NCBI GenBank assembly: GCA_963781785.1
Contig: CAWAHD010000002.1
Location: 3,720,001-3,784,000 of the forward strand
Length of the DNA: 64,000 bases
Reading direction: 5' to 3'
Origin: CAWAHD01 sp963781785
GTDB lineage: Bacteria > Planctomycetota > Planctomycetia > Isosphaerales > Isosphaeraceae
Shown here in pieces: positions 36,923 through 46,971 of the stretch. Under the pieces are notes generated by a model. That model did no database searches and had not been told where the DNA came from. It saw only the letters and a list, made by a program, of their open reading frames with translations. The number at the start of each line of letters is the position of its first letter. Position 1 is the first letter of the stretch. The translations under genes and the position numbers were made by a program.

Positions 36923-37456
36923 ATGAAGAAGCCGAAGTTCGTCCCCACGCCTGACCTCCTGGAAACCCGGATTGCCCTCTCGGGAGGGCCCAGGTTCACT
37001 CAGAGCGGGGCGGCGATCCTGACGTCGCATGCCCTCGGTCAGAGCTACGCCCAGGTCGAGAAGGCGTTCGTCAAGTTCGCGCAACACGGGCAGAATTACC
37101 AAATGCTCGAGAACAACCTGGCCAAGGCGGTCAACAACATCCCCTGGAACCGTCGAGACGGCCTGCTTGCCACCGTCGAGTCCGAGGCTCAGGCGGTGCG
37201 GACCGACATCCAGACCGCGCTGCCCAGGCCGATCGCTACCGAGATGCAGAACACGTTGGCCGAAGTGAAAGACTTCGTCCTGACTGAAGTCGCGGAAGGA
37301 CAGATCGTGGTGCGCGAGAGCCACGGCCTCGAGAACGGGATCGCTCGATTTCGGCACCGGAGGTGGATCTGCCTCCTCCGGTGCCGCGTCGACTTTCTCG
37401 ACGTTGGTCGCCCGACATCCACGGGTCTCGATGTCGAACAAGTCGAACGCTCGTAA
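36923..37456 (+). CDS. Exported planctomycete protein with LExRxxLS motif
   Basis: ATG 36923 has GAGGAG seven bases upstream. The N-terminus KKPKFVPTPDLLETRIALSG holds the LExRxxLS motif found near the start of many exported planctomycete proteins. The middle is helical (FVKFAQHGQNYQMLENNLAK; RRDGLLATVESEAQAVRTDI). The last 35 residues are Arg/Cys-rich and unlike the rest, so the true C-terminus may have been altered by a frameshift near 37350. No enzyme motif is present. A STAS-domain gene follows at once and may be co-transcribed. Confidence 0.6.
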   Translation: MKKPKFVPTPDLLETRIALSGGPRFTQSGAAILTSHALGQSYAQVEKAFVKFAQHGQNYQMLENNLAKAVNNIPWNRRDGLLATVESEAQAVRTDIQTALPRPIATEMQNTLAEVKDFVLTEVAEGQIVVRESHGLENGIARFRHRRWICLLRCRVDFLDVGRPTSTGLDVEQVERS

Positions 37457-37484
37457 TTGAGCTGATCGCCAAGAGAGGTGTAAA

Positions 37485-37946
37485 ATGCGGTCGGATAACC
37501 GAATGATGACCGATTCCGATATCGGAGGTACCGCTCAGCCACACATCTCGGGGAGCGAGCAGCCTGCAAGTGCCTCTCGCAATCCCTCCGTTCAGGGTGA
37601 AATGCCCCGGCTCCGTGTCCGGGCGCTCGGCGAATGGACGGTCGTCGAAATCGTAAACGCCGACTTTCTCTACAAGCACGCTGCCATCTGCGAAGTCAGC
37701 AGGCAGCTCTGCCACCTGGTCGATGAGGGGCATATCCGGCTGCTTCTCGATCTTGGCGGTGTCCGATCGATTTCGGGCGAGGTGATCGCTGCGCTTGCCG
37801 GGCTATACCGGGTGGTACACAGTCAACATGGCCGGCTGGGGCTCTTCGGCCTGGAACCGCTATTCCGTGACACGCTGCGGATCTGCCGCTTGGACCAGAT
37901 GCTCGAGATCTACGCCGACGCGGTCGAAGCCTGTGGCTGCACGTAG
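37485..37946 (+). CDS. STAS-domain protein (anti-anti-sigma factor-like)
   Basis: The protein has 153 residues with GAGAGGTG upstream. After a variable N-terminus, residues about 45-150 form a STAS domain: VRALGEWTVVEIVNADFLYK, GHIRLLLDLGGVRSISGEVI (the loop that carries the phospho-acceptor Ser in SpoIIAA relatives; serines at RSISGE are present), AALAGLYRVVHSQHGRLGLF, and CRLDQMLEIYADAVEACGC. Such proteins bind anti-sigma kinases or act as modules in larger regulators. No RsbW-like kinase lies nearby, so its partner is unknown. Confidence 0.85.
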   Translation: MRSDNRMMTDSDIGGTAQPHISGSEQPASASRNPSVQGEMPRLRVRALGEWTVVEIVNADFLYKHAAICEVSRQLCHLVDEGHIRLLLDLGGVRSISGEVIAALAGLYRVVHSQHGRLGLFGLEPLFRDTLRICRLDQMLEIYADAVEACGCT

Positions 37947-37985
37947 CCGCCGAGACCGCCACCCCTCAACCCGTTGCCCGTGTTT

Positions 37986-39242
37986 TTAGACAGCAACCAA
38001 TGGAAGTTGAGCAAACTCCTGGCCGAGGACGAACCGACTCGGGCAATCCAGCCAGCGGTCGAGAACGGTCGCATAGATCCGTCGGAAATCGATGGCGTGA
38101 CGGGGATCGCCGTCCTCAAGGTCGGTGAGGTTGGGATAAGCCCCGTGCAGTCCGGACCGAACACCCGGCCCGGCGACGAATACCGGCAGAGCGGTGCCGT
38201 GATCGGTTCCCCTGCTGGCATTTTCGGTCAGCCGGCGGCCGAACTCCGAGAAGGCAAGCAAGATCACACGCTTGTCTTCGCCTGAGCGCTTGAGATCTTC
38301 AAAGAATGCCGACAGAGATTGACTGAACTCCGCCAGTAGCGCAGCGTGCGCCTCAAGCTGGTTCTGGTGGGTGTCAAATCCTTCGAGCTGGACATAGTAG
38401 ATCGACGTCGACAGCCCTGCTTTGATGAGCTGGGCGATGAGATTGAGCCGCTGGGCCAGCCCGAAGTCCGGATAGTCGGTTGTCCGGCGCGCGCTATCCC
38501 CACGCAGGATCTCTTCGATGCGGGCGCTGCTGGTGTAGGTGACGACCTGGCTCCTCTGGACGAACTGAAGGTGCGAGCCCGATGCGCCCCGTGGAATGCG
38601 CGCAATTCGGTCGAGAGTCGCGCGCTGGGCGGCGGCGCCGGCCTGGTCAGCAATGCCCAGGCGGCGGACAACCTGGTCAAGGCGAGTCAACGATGGGACG
38701 TTGAGTGCGTCACCCGCCAGGGCGCGAGGTAGCTCAGTGTCGCCGATATGCATGGCTGTGCCGTCTCCCTCCGAGGCCGTCGTGCGCCGAGCGACACCCC
38801 GGTTGAGCCAGCCCGCTGTGTGCACATCCGGCTCGAGCACGGCCGTCTGCCAGATTGCCATCGACTCGAAATGCGAGCGGTTGGCATTCGGGTAACCTAC
38901 ACTCTGCACAATCGCAAGCTTTCCCTGTTTCAAGAGCTCCGACAGCCCGCCCAGCGCAGGGTGCAATCCGATGTGGCCATCAACCTTGTGGAGCGAGCCC
39001 GCAGCGATCTGGAGTTTAGGGCGATGCTTGCGATATGCGTCATCGCCGAAAGGCACGACCGTGTTCAACCCATCGTTGCCCCCGGTCAATTCCAGGACGA
39101 CGAGCACCCGCCCCGTGGACTGATCACCGGCAGCGGTCGCCAGCGCCGATCGGGCCAGAAACACCGGGACGGTCGTCCCACATGCCAGCAGTGTGCTTGA
39201 ACCCAAACCCAGATGGAGGAATTCACGGCGTGTCGGTGTCAT
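37986..39242 (-). CDS. DUF1501-family protein with Tat signal
   Basis: From ATG 39242 (GGGAGTGAC upstream) the protein has 418 residues. RREFLHLGLGSSTLLACGTT is a twin-arginine signal. VLVVLELTGGNDGLNTVVPF opens the DUF1501 domain, an alkaline-phosphatase-superfamily relative. GYPNANRSHFESMAIWQTA, GFDTHQNQLEAHAALLAEFS, and FSEFGRRLTENASRGTDHGT with its terminal Asp/His are the family's metal-site-like motifs. DUF1501 and DUF1800 proteins are usually encoded side by side and probably act together in the periplasm; their substrate is unknown. Last gene of the unit 42708-37986. Confidence 0.92.
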   Translation of the reverse strand: MTPTRREFLHLGLGSSTLLACGTTVPVFLARSALATAAGDQSTGRVLVVLELTGGNDGLNTVVPFGDDAYRKHRPKLQIAAGSLHKVDGHIGLHPALGGLSELLKQGKLAIVQSVGYPNANRSHFESMAIWQTAVLEPDVHTAGWLNRGVARRTTASEGDGTAMHIGDTELPRALAGDALNVPSLTRLDQVVRRLGIADQAGAAAQRATLDRIARIPRGASGSHLQFVQRSQVVTYTSSARIEEILRGDSARRTTDYPDFGLAQRLNLIAQLIKAGLSTSIYYVQLEGFDTHQNQLEAHAALLAEFSQSLSAFFEDLKRSGEDKRVILLAFSEFGRRLTENASRGTDHGTALPVFVAGPGVRSGLHGAYPNLTDLEDGDPRHAIDFRRIYATVLDRWLDCPSRFVLGQEFAQLPLVAV

Positions 39243-39310
39243 GGTCAAGTCACTCCCGGATGAAGACGCGGTTTGGCGGCAATGGCTCAGAATGACGGCA
39301 ACCTGCCCGA

Positions 39311-40687
39311 CTACGCGAGTTGGAGTTCGGGACAATGGAGCAGAATCTGAACTGCCTTGCGGAGGCTATCGGGCCGGCCATCGCGGCTGGTCTCAGAGGC
39401 CAGGGCGCGGGCCTCGGAGGAAAGGTCGTCCTGAAGCAGAACGTCTGCGATGCGCTCGATGATTCGGCCCGGGGCGATTCCCGCCCTGGCTGCCCATGCA
39501 GCCGCGTCCAACGGCTCGATCGCCAGGGAAGAGTTGCCCCAGACGAGATCGGCTGTCCAGTTGGCGCGAGCGAGCATGGTGGAACTTGAGATCCAGGCGC
39601 GGCCGCCATCCCAGCCCTTAACATTCGGGGGGTGGAAAAGGCTCTGACCCTGCCGACCGCAGATCGACGCGACCGTCACGAGGTCGACTCGGCTGCGCGG
39701 AATCTCGAGCATATGGACCAGTCCGGCGCTATACTCAACAGGGCTCTTGATCAGGTGGCGGCGCACCTCGGCCGAGTAGAAGTGCCGCGAGCGGAGGATC
39801 AGTTCAAGCACATGCCGGACCGAGAAGTCGTGTGTGCGGATTTCGTAAGCCAGGGCCCCGAGTAATTCCAGCCTGGCCTCCTCATCGTCGCGGACGAAGA
39901 ACCGGTACAGCTTACGCGCTAGGTGCAGAGCGGCCGCGGGCTGGTCAAGAGTGATGCGCGCAACATCCGGCGCCGTCCACGGTCCGGTCCGTCCCAGAAA
40001 TGTCTTGATGCCGCTATCAAAGCCCGCGCGGTCGAACCGGATCGCGGCGGCGTAATCACCTTCACGGCCATCGTTCACCCAGCCGGTTAGCGCACGGGCC
40101 GCCTCGCGAATGTCGGCCTCGGTATAATGACCGGCACCGAGAGTGAATAACTCGAGGAACTCGCGTGCCAGGTTCTCGTTCGGCTTTTCCTTGCCGCTTC
40201 CCGCGCCGTCAAGCCAGACAAGCATGGCCGGGTCGACAAGAATCACCTTCGCCATCTCACGGAAGTCGCCCAGCGCGTGGCGGCGGAGCAGGTCGTTCTG
40301 CGCAAGCATCCGGCCGACGTTCTGAACTTTGCGGTTACTCGTGGCGAAATGGCCGTGCCAGAAGAGCGTCAGTTTTTCCCGGAGCGGGTCCGGGCCGAAT
40401 ACGATCCGGTAGAGCCAATACGCCTTGAGTCGCTCGACCTGCATGTCGACTGCGTTCAAGATGCCGTCGTGCAGGCCGTCGATCATTTCGCGATCAGTGG
40501 GTGCTGGTTCGGGCGGATCGAGAAGCCGGTTCACGCTCGCGGCTGGACCGGCCTTGAGATCGCGCTCGAGCTCGGACCAGGTCGCTCCGAAGCCGGCGCG
40601 ACGATGCAGGTGGGCAACCTTGCCCAGATCCCACGGATCGGCGGCATGAGGCTTGTAGGGCGCCCAGGCATTCTTCGCTACGTTCAT
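39311..40687 (-). CDS. DUF1800-family protein
   Basis: ATG 40687 has GGGGAGGA upstream; 458 residues. Typical DUF1800 blocks: AHLHRRAGFGATWSELERDL, EKLTLFWHGHFATSNRKVQN, NDLLRRHALGDFREMAKVIL, DPAMLVWLDGAGSGKEKPNE with NLAREFLELFTLGAGHYTEA (the most conserved segment), ARALTGWVNDGR and FHPPNVKGWDGGRAWISSST. No signal peptide is evident at this start. The DUF1501 gene begins 68 bp downstream and a carboxypeptidase-regulatory-domain gene ends 20 bp upstream, so the three likely form one transcript. Confidence 0.93.
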   Translation of the reverse strand: MNVAKNAWAPYKPHAADPWDLGKVAHLHRRAGFGATWSELERDLKAGPAASVNRLLDPPEPAPTDREMIDGLHDGILNAVDMQVERLKAYWLYRIVFGPDPLREKLTLFWHGHFATSNRKVQNVGRMLAQNDLLRRHALGDFREMAKVILVDPAMLVWLDGAGSGKEKPNENLAREFLELFTLGAGHYTEADIREAARALTGWVNDGREGDYAAAIRFDRAGFDSGIKTFLGRTGPWTAPDVARITLDQPAAALHLARKLYRFFVRDDEEARLELLGALAYEIRTHDFSVRHVLELILRSRHFYSAEVRRHLIKSPVEYSAGLVHMLEIPRSRVDLVTVASICGRQGQSLFHPPNVKGWDGGRAWISSSTMLARANWTADLVWGNSSLAIEPLDAAAWAARAGIAPGRIIERIADVLLQDDLSSEARALASETSRDGRPDSLRKAVQILLHCPELQLA

Positions 40688-40707
40688 CAGCGTTCCTCCC
40701 CACGGCC

Positions 40708-42708
40708 TCATTTGCCGACCACAAAATCGGGCAGCTTCAGCGTCTCGCCGGGCTTGACCTGGAAATCGACCTTCTCCAATCCCTTCCGGTAGTCAAACTC
40801 CCCGAACGTCGCAAGCGAATAGGGGAGGCCGGGGACCAGCGATGTGTATGTCAGGCGTCCCTTCTCGTCTCGTGCGGGTCGACTGTAACTGTAGTTAGTC
40901 CAGGAGCACCAATCGCCTTCGAGATCCTTGTCGTCCTTGTCGGACATCACCGTCGCGGCCATGATCGTGCCGGGTGAGAACATCACGTAGAGATGGATGT
41001 TGTCGGTCTTGAGCGGTTCTCCTTTGGCGTTGACCGTGCGTACCGTCGCCGATCCGCACGGCGCAAGCTGGATGGTTCGTCGCGGTCCGGATGCCTCGGC
41101 GCCGGTGAAATTCAGCGTGAGCCCGAGCTTGTGCTCCGGGTCGAAGAGCCAGATAGTTCCCCCCTTGGCGGGATCGCAGCCGGGGAGATGGAGCTCGCCA
41201 TCGTGGACCTCCAGAATGTTCCAGGGGGCCTGCCAGTTGTAGAAAGACGTCGGGAGATAAGATCGGCTCATCACAATCAGTCGCGCGACTGGCTTGCCGT
41301 CAGGCGCCGCCACCCGGGCCCGCAGCGTGACACCACGCCTGAGGGTGACGGCCACGTCCTCGGTTTTCGATCCCGGTTTCGGTTCGATCGCGATTAGCCC
41401 ATCAGGATAATTGCGCATCCGGCTCGGCCGGCCGAATTCGAGCTCGCCCACGGAAGTCTCGATCGGTACGTAATCCAACGTCGGCCCGACGATAAAGAGG
41501 TGACCCGGACCAGGCGGTACGGCGACCTGGAACGTGCCGTCGGCACCGCTTGTGGCAGAGGTCAGGGCATCACGGAACCATTCCAGTTCATACGCCCACC
41601 CATATTTCTTGCCGGGAATATTGGCTTGCCGTGGACGATGCAGGACCAGTGCGCCGGCCACGGGTTTGCCCGAGGGCGACTCGGTCACGCGTCCGCGCAC
41701 GAGAACTCCCGATTGCAGCGCAACGTCGGCCTCGAGCCGCGCCGACTGCGAGAACGTCAACCCTTTTTTCTCAACCAGGTAGGGCTGGCCGGCGGGTGGA
41801 AAAACCCTGAGCGAAAGAGAATCACCCGGGAAGGGATTGAGGCAGTACCGTCCGTCGCCGTCGGTCGTGCATTGCACCACGTTGTCGAATCCCGTCACAG
41901 CGACGACCCGGGCACCTGCTGCTGGCTTACTCTCAGGCCCGTAGGTCACACGGCCTTCGAGCACCCTCGCCGCGACCAGTGAGAACGACATCTCCTTGGC
42001 GTCGGCACGCAAGCTCGGCTGGGGATGCACACGCTGGGTGGCGAATCCCTCGTGGGTGACTTCCAACCAGACGTCTGACTTGCCAAGCCCCGCGAGCAGG
42101 AACCGTCCCTTGTCATCGGTGGACACTGCGGGAATCACAGGAGACGCGTACGGAGGGATGGGCTCCGCCCTAATCAGCGTCTCGAGGGTCGTACCCACAC
42201 CTGACACGAGGATGGGCCGGACCGTCGCCTCGGCGACGGGCTGCCCCTGCGTGTCAATCAACCGGCCGCGGATCACGTGCTCCCGGTCGAGCTTGATCGT
42301 GATTTCCTTGGTGCGTGCCCACTTGTCGATCCCAGCTCGGACGTGGCCGTGGTGCTGGGCCGCTGCAAGCGCAAACACGTTCCACGCAGGCCGAGCTGGG
42401 CCGACCGCGGCCGTCGCGCGGAATCGTCCCTCGCCATCGGTGCGGAACGGTCCGGTCACCCTCAAGCTGGTGGGAAGTCCATTGTGCACGTAGATTCCCA
42501 GCGGACGCTCGGTCCGGCACCACTCCTCGGCCACCAGGACGACCTGGGCACTGGCGACTGGTTTATCATCGGCGTCGACCACCCGCCCGATCACAGTCAG
42601 TGTATTGTCAGGGTCCGACGACTGGTCAGCGGCAATCACAGGCCGGAGAAAAAGCGTTGCTACGAGCACGGCCGGCACGGTGAACTGCGAGTCATGTCGC
42701 AATGGCAT
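40708..42708 (-). CDS. Exported protein with carboxypeptidase-regulatory-like domains
   Basis: The 666 residues start with a signal peptide (FTVPAVLVATLFLRPVIAAD). Repeated CarboxypepD_reg-like beta-sandwich units follow: TVIGRVVDADDKPVASAQVV, VIRGRLIDTQGQPVAEATVR, VLEGRVTYGPESKPAAGARV, VLVRGRVTESPSGKPVAGAL and TLRARVAAPDGKPVARLIVM. KGRFLLAGLGKSDVWLEVTH type segments link them. There is no protease domain, so these are Ig-like binding modules. It is first in the unit with DUF1800 and DUF1501 and may help recognise a polymer that they process (inference). Confidence 0.85.
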   Translation of the reverse strand: MPLRHDSQFTVPAVLVATLFLRPVIAADQSSDPDNTLTVIGRVVDADDKPVASAQVVLVAEEWCRTERPLGIYVHNGLPTSLRVTGPFRTDGEGRFRATAAVGPARPAWNVFALAAAQHHGHVRAGIDKWARTKEITIKLDREHVIRGRLIDTQGQPVAEATVRPILVSGVGTTLETLIRAEPIPPYASPVIPAVSTDDKGRFLLAGLGKSDVWLEVTHEGFATQRVHPQPSLRADAKEMSFSLVAARVLEGRVTYGPESKPAAGARVVAVTGFDNVVQCTTDGDGRYCLNPFPGDSLSLRVFPPAGQPYLVEKKGLTFSQSARLEADVALQSGVLVRGRVTESPSGKPVAGALVLHRPRQANIPGKKYGWAYELEWFRDALTSATSGADGTFQVAVPPGPGHLFIVGPTLDYVPIETSVGELEFGRPSRMRNYPDGLIAIEPKPGSKTEDVAVTLRRGVTLRARVAAPDGKPVARLIVMSRSYLPTSFYNWQAPWNILEVHDGELHLPGCDPAKGGTIWLFDPEHKLGLTLNFTGAEASGPRRTIQLAPCGSATVRTVNAKGEPLKTDNIHLYVMFSPGTIMAATVMSDKDDKDLEGDWCSWTNYSYSRPARDEKGRLTYTSLVPGLPYSLATFGEFDYRKGLEKVDFQVKPGETLKLPDFVVGK

Positions 42709-42727
42709 GGGTAATCGCTCCCAAGAG

Positions 42728-45700
42728 TCACGGGTTAGCGGTCATAGATAGATGCGAGGGGCTGGTGTCCCAGATGGAAGCGATGCCCTCGTCGTCTACT
42801 GCGATGAGCTGTGAACCCACCGCGCTGAAACGGAGGTGCTCTAGCAGCCGATTGATGCCGGGAAAGGTCAAGATCTCACGGCCGGATGAAGCTTCCCAGA
42901 TCTTGATGGTGCCGTCGCTACTGGACGAGGCGATGCGGTCGCCATCCGGGGTGAACGCGAGTGCGTGGATTGCAGCGGTATGCCCGCGGAGCCAGGCAAG
43001 TTCGTGGCCGTCGACGCTGTCGAACACACGGGCGAAGGTCGAGCTATTCCCGGTATCGACGGCAACCAAGCGACTGCCGTCCGGGCTGAACAGGGCTGGT
43101 GTGGTCGCGCCCCGGATCGTGAAGAGTTCCTTCGCAGCAGCCGTGTCGAAGCACAAGAGCGATCTTCCGGTGGGATCGTTCTCATCGCGATCCGCCACTA
43201 GTAGGCACGTTCCACTGGGGTTGAAGCGCACTCCGGAGATCGTGGAAACAGCGTCCGGATCCTTGCCCACGCGGTCTTCGCGCAACGTCAGCTCCCGGCC
43301 CGTTGGGATGTCCTAGATCCGAACGCCCCCGGCCCGGCCGGCGATTGCGAGCCTTCCGCCGTCGGGGGAAAACGCAATGCTGGAGACAGGCGATCTCGAC
43401 TGCTTCACGGGCGGCTTCTCCACGGCGCCATCCACGGTCCAGACCCTCACAGCCGGACTGACGTCGGGGCCATTTACCGCGGCGATCAGGCCACCGTCAG
43501 GGCTCAAGACAAACTGTTCCACTCCGAGAGTTCCCGCGGGGATCGAGCAGACCCGGCGCACTTTTGAGAGGTCCCAGACCTCGAGGGTAGATTGGCCTCG
43601 AAGAACCGCGAGCCGCTCGCCACTGGCGTTGAGATCAAATTTGCCGGCGGGCTCCCAACCCGCGCGGACAGCCGCGGTGATCGCCGGCCCCCGCGCGTCC
43701 CAGAGCTTAATCATCCGATCCTCTCCCACCGAGGCAATGCGCCAGTCTTGCGAGCGAAACGCGACACCCCAGACGGCACTGCCATGACCGCGAAGCGTGA
43801 GCACACGCTGGCCTGATCCCGCCTCCCAGACCTGCACGGTGCGGTCGACGCTCGACGAGGCGACATAGCGCCCATCCGGGCTGAAGACCACACCGGTCAC
43901 GAACCGGGAGTGGCCGCGGAACACGACCAGCTCGCGACCGGTCGCCGCGTTCCAGACTCGCGCTGTGCCGTCGTAGCCCGCCGAGGCAATCATCCGGCCA
44001 TCGGGGCTGAAGGCGATACCATGGACGATCCCGGTATGCCCACGCAGGATCCGAATCTCTCCTCCCTTCTCGACATCCCACAGCCTGAGCGCTCGGTCGC
44101 CGCCGGCCGAGGCGATGCTGTGCCCGTCGGGCGCGAAGGCAAGCGCCCAGACGCTGCCTGTGTGGCCGGCGAACGACCTGCGCTCGGACCCCGAGGCCAC
44201 ATCCCAAAGCCTGACGATCTGGTCCTCTCCGGCCGAGGCGACGAATCGCCCATCCGGGCTGAATGTAACACTCCACACGCCGCGCGCATGACCGCGGAGA
44301 GTGAGCACCTCGCGGCCGCTCGCTGTATCCCAGAGCCGAACCAGACCGTCCCGTCCCGCGGTGGCCAGCCGATTGCCTGCGGGGCTGAAAGCCAACCCGG
44401 CAATGGCGTCATCGTGCCCACGGAACGCGCGCATCTGTTGACCGGTCACTGCGTCCCAGATCATGACAAAGCCCGGCTCGCCAAGAGCCCCGCCAGCCGC
44501 CGCCATCAGTCGGCCGTCAGCGCTCAAGGCTACCCCGGCGGGCTCCATGGGGAGAGTCATCGAGACGCTCTCCCCATGGCAGAGCCGCTTGAGCGCGCTC
44601 CACTCCCACCGCCGCAGCTCCGCCGGGCAACCGTCGAGGAGCTGATCGGCGCGGCGCACGTTGTTGGCCATTACCTCGGGTGCAGCGAGCGCGATCGTCT
44701 GGTAATAAGACGTTTGCTGCGCAATACCGAGCGCGATCTTCTGATTGCGGAGTGCCTCCTTTTGTTTCACGAGCGCTTCTTCCGTTTCGCGCTTCTGCGC
44801 CGCGATTTCGAGGTTCTTGAGCCCGAGGGCGATCACAAACAGAGCGGCCGTCACCATACTTGTGACAGCGAGCGCCGCGATCGCCTTGTGTCGCCTGGCC
44901 CACTTGATGATTCGCTCGAGTGTGCCAGCACGCCGAGCCCGGATCGGCTCGCCGGCAAGCCAGCGCTCAAGATCGTCAGCCAGGGCCTCCGCCGAGCCAT
45001 AACGCCGGTCGGGCTCCTTCGCCAGGCATTTGAGGCAGATCGTGTCCAGATCGCGGTCGATCCGTGGGTTGATCGCACCGGGACGCTCAGGCTCTTTTTG
45101 TACGACCTGGAGCAACGTGTCGAACGGTGTGTCAGCACGGAACGGTGACCGGCCTGTCAAGAGTTCGTAGAAGATCGCTCCCAGGCTGTACACGTCGATC
45201 GCCGTGCTCAGTGCTTTCGTGCCGGACGCCTGCTCGGGGGCCATGTAGCTGGGTGTCCCGACGATGGCGCTTGACGAGGGATACTCACACTCCCCTGCCA
45301 GCCGCTTCGCCAGGCCGAAGTCGGTGACGTGCGGTTGTCCCGTTCGATCGATCAAGATATTGGCCGGCTTCAGGTCGCGATGCAGGATGCCGCGCTGGTG
45401 AGCGTAGTGCACCGCCCGGGCGACCGTCTTCAATAGCTCAACCGCGGCTCTTGGGTTGTCGGCGAATCGCGTCAAATCGTGGGCCAGGCTGGCCCCATCA
45501 ATCAGCTTCATGGCGAAGTAGTGCTGGCCATCCTGCTCGCCGACCTCGTACAGCGGCACGATATTCGGGTGGTCGAGCTGAGCGGCGCTCTGGGCCTCGG
45601 CGTGGAACCGATCGACCTCGGCTGGGCTTGCGAGATGCCCGGCCAGAATCATCTTCAGAGCCACGGTGCGGTCGAGCCGGGCGTTCCGTGCCCTGAACAC

Positions 45701-46027
45701 CACGCCCATACCGCCCCTGGCGATCTCCTCGATCAACTCATAGTCGCCGAAGCGATTCCCCACGGGTGCGCCAGGATTGGACTTCCCAGCGGAGGATGAA
45801 GCGAGAAACTCCGTCGGCGGGACTGCACCTCGAAATGGAGACATCACACGCCGGAACTGGTCATGATCGGCGAAAAAATCCGTCAGCTCCGGCGCAAGCT
45901 CGGGATGACGATCGAGCAACTCTTGACGATCGGGCGCCTCGCCTTGCTCGACGGCTTGCAAGTACTCGGCGATGATCTCGGCCAGACGCTCGTCTCGTGA
46001 TGTCGATTTGATGGGCTGGGCAGTCAT
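42728..46027 (-). CDS. WD40-repeat Ser/Thr kinase with an internal in-frame TAG
   Basis: About 1,099 codons from ATG 46027. A leading helical segment (EIIAEYLQAVEQGEAPDRQE) precedes the kinase (IARGGMGVVFRARN, VALKMILAG, HRDLKPANIL, TDFGLAKRL; about 95-360), one membrane helix (AALAVTSMVTAALFVIALGL) and a WD40 propeller series (GHARGVWSVTFSPDGRFVAS; DQIVRLWDVASGSERRSFAG). At 43313-43315 a TAG interrupts GGVRI-stop-DIPTGRELTL exactly where WD40 repeats have Trp; the same frame continues with intact repeats to 42728. A single TGG-to-TAG change, real or erroneous, explains this. Paired with the sigma gene six bases upstream. Confidence 0.87.
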
Positions 46028-46033
46028 CGATCG

Positions 46034-46582
46034 TCACTCCCAATGCCGAAGGTGATCGCGGAGCTGCTTGAGCCCGCGCTGGAGCAACGAAGCAACGGCG
46101 GTTGGGCTACGGTCGAGGTGCCGGCCAATCTCGGCAAGCGACCAACCCTGGCAGTGCTTGAGCAAGAGTGCCTCACGCTGGGCCTCGGGCAATCGGGCCA
46201 GCGCCCCGACCACCAGGAGTGCCTGCTCGTCGCGGACGGCTCGCTGGCTGGGTGATGATTGTTCGGCTGCGAGCCACGCGCCGAGCTGGGCGGACGATTC
46301 CTCGAGTGCCCGCTCGAGCGAGCGTTCCCGCGCCACATCGCGACGGCCTCGGCCCTGGTCGCGGGTGGCGTTGGCCAAGGTGCGGGCAAGGATCTGCCGG
46401 AGCCACGCGGCCAGCTCGGCGGTCGTCCGGCCGCGAAACTGGCCGATGGCCTGGTGCGCCTTCAAAAGCGTAAACTGCACAACATCCGACGGATCCAGTT
46501 TGCCCCGTAAGGCCGGACTGAGCTGGAGCCGGGCCAGGATTCGAAGATAATCCCGGTGCTGTTCCAGGTCGAGCTCGACCAT
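46034..46582 (-). CDS. ECF-type sigma factor upstream of the WD40 kinase
   Basis: The start is taken as ATG 46582 (MVELDLEQHRDYLRIL), giving 182 residues; the frame is open further upstream to 46732 without good coding character. Region 2: KLDPSDVVQFTLLKAHQAIG, WLRQILARTLANATRDQGRG. Region 4: LPEAQREALLLKHCQGWSLA and RHLDRSPTAVASLLQRGLKQ. It resembles the sigma factor at 6228 (same WLRQIL.RTLAN helix) and similarly precedes a kinase. The gap to the kinase ATG is six bases, implying coupled translation. Confidence 0.88.
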   Translation of the reverse strand: MVELDLEQHRDYLRILARLQLSPALRGKLDPSDVVQFTLLKAHQAIGQFRGRTTAELAAWLRQILARTLANATRDQGRGRRDVARERSLERALEESSAQLGAWLAAEQSSPSQRAVRDEQALLVVGALARLPEAQREALLLKHCQGWSLAEIGRHLDRSPTAVASLLQRGLKQLRDHLRHWE

Positions 46583-46971
46583 GTTTGGATCATTTTCCGG
46601 CACGGGTCTTATCCCTCTACGGTTAGAGACACCAAACGGCCAGAAACTCATCGCCATTGTGAAAGCGCACCGCGTTTTTGGCGAGTCGCCGGTGAAAATT
46701 GCCGACGAATCCGAGCGGGCACCCGAACTCATTGCCGAGGTGCCGGCCTTTGCTGAAGAACATCAATTGGTTGCTGTGCCGATCCACCCTGAACCTGGAC
46801 GACGGCGCCGATCAATGAAGTCGCCCATGGCTGCTCGAGGAACCGCACGATGCTGAAAGTGAGCTGTTTGCGCCTCCCCGCACGGCGAGGTTTTTGGTAG
46901 GGTCAACGTTTGACCGGATGGATACGGACCCGGATGAACATTGACCGAACCCGAAGGAGTCTGCTCGTTCC

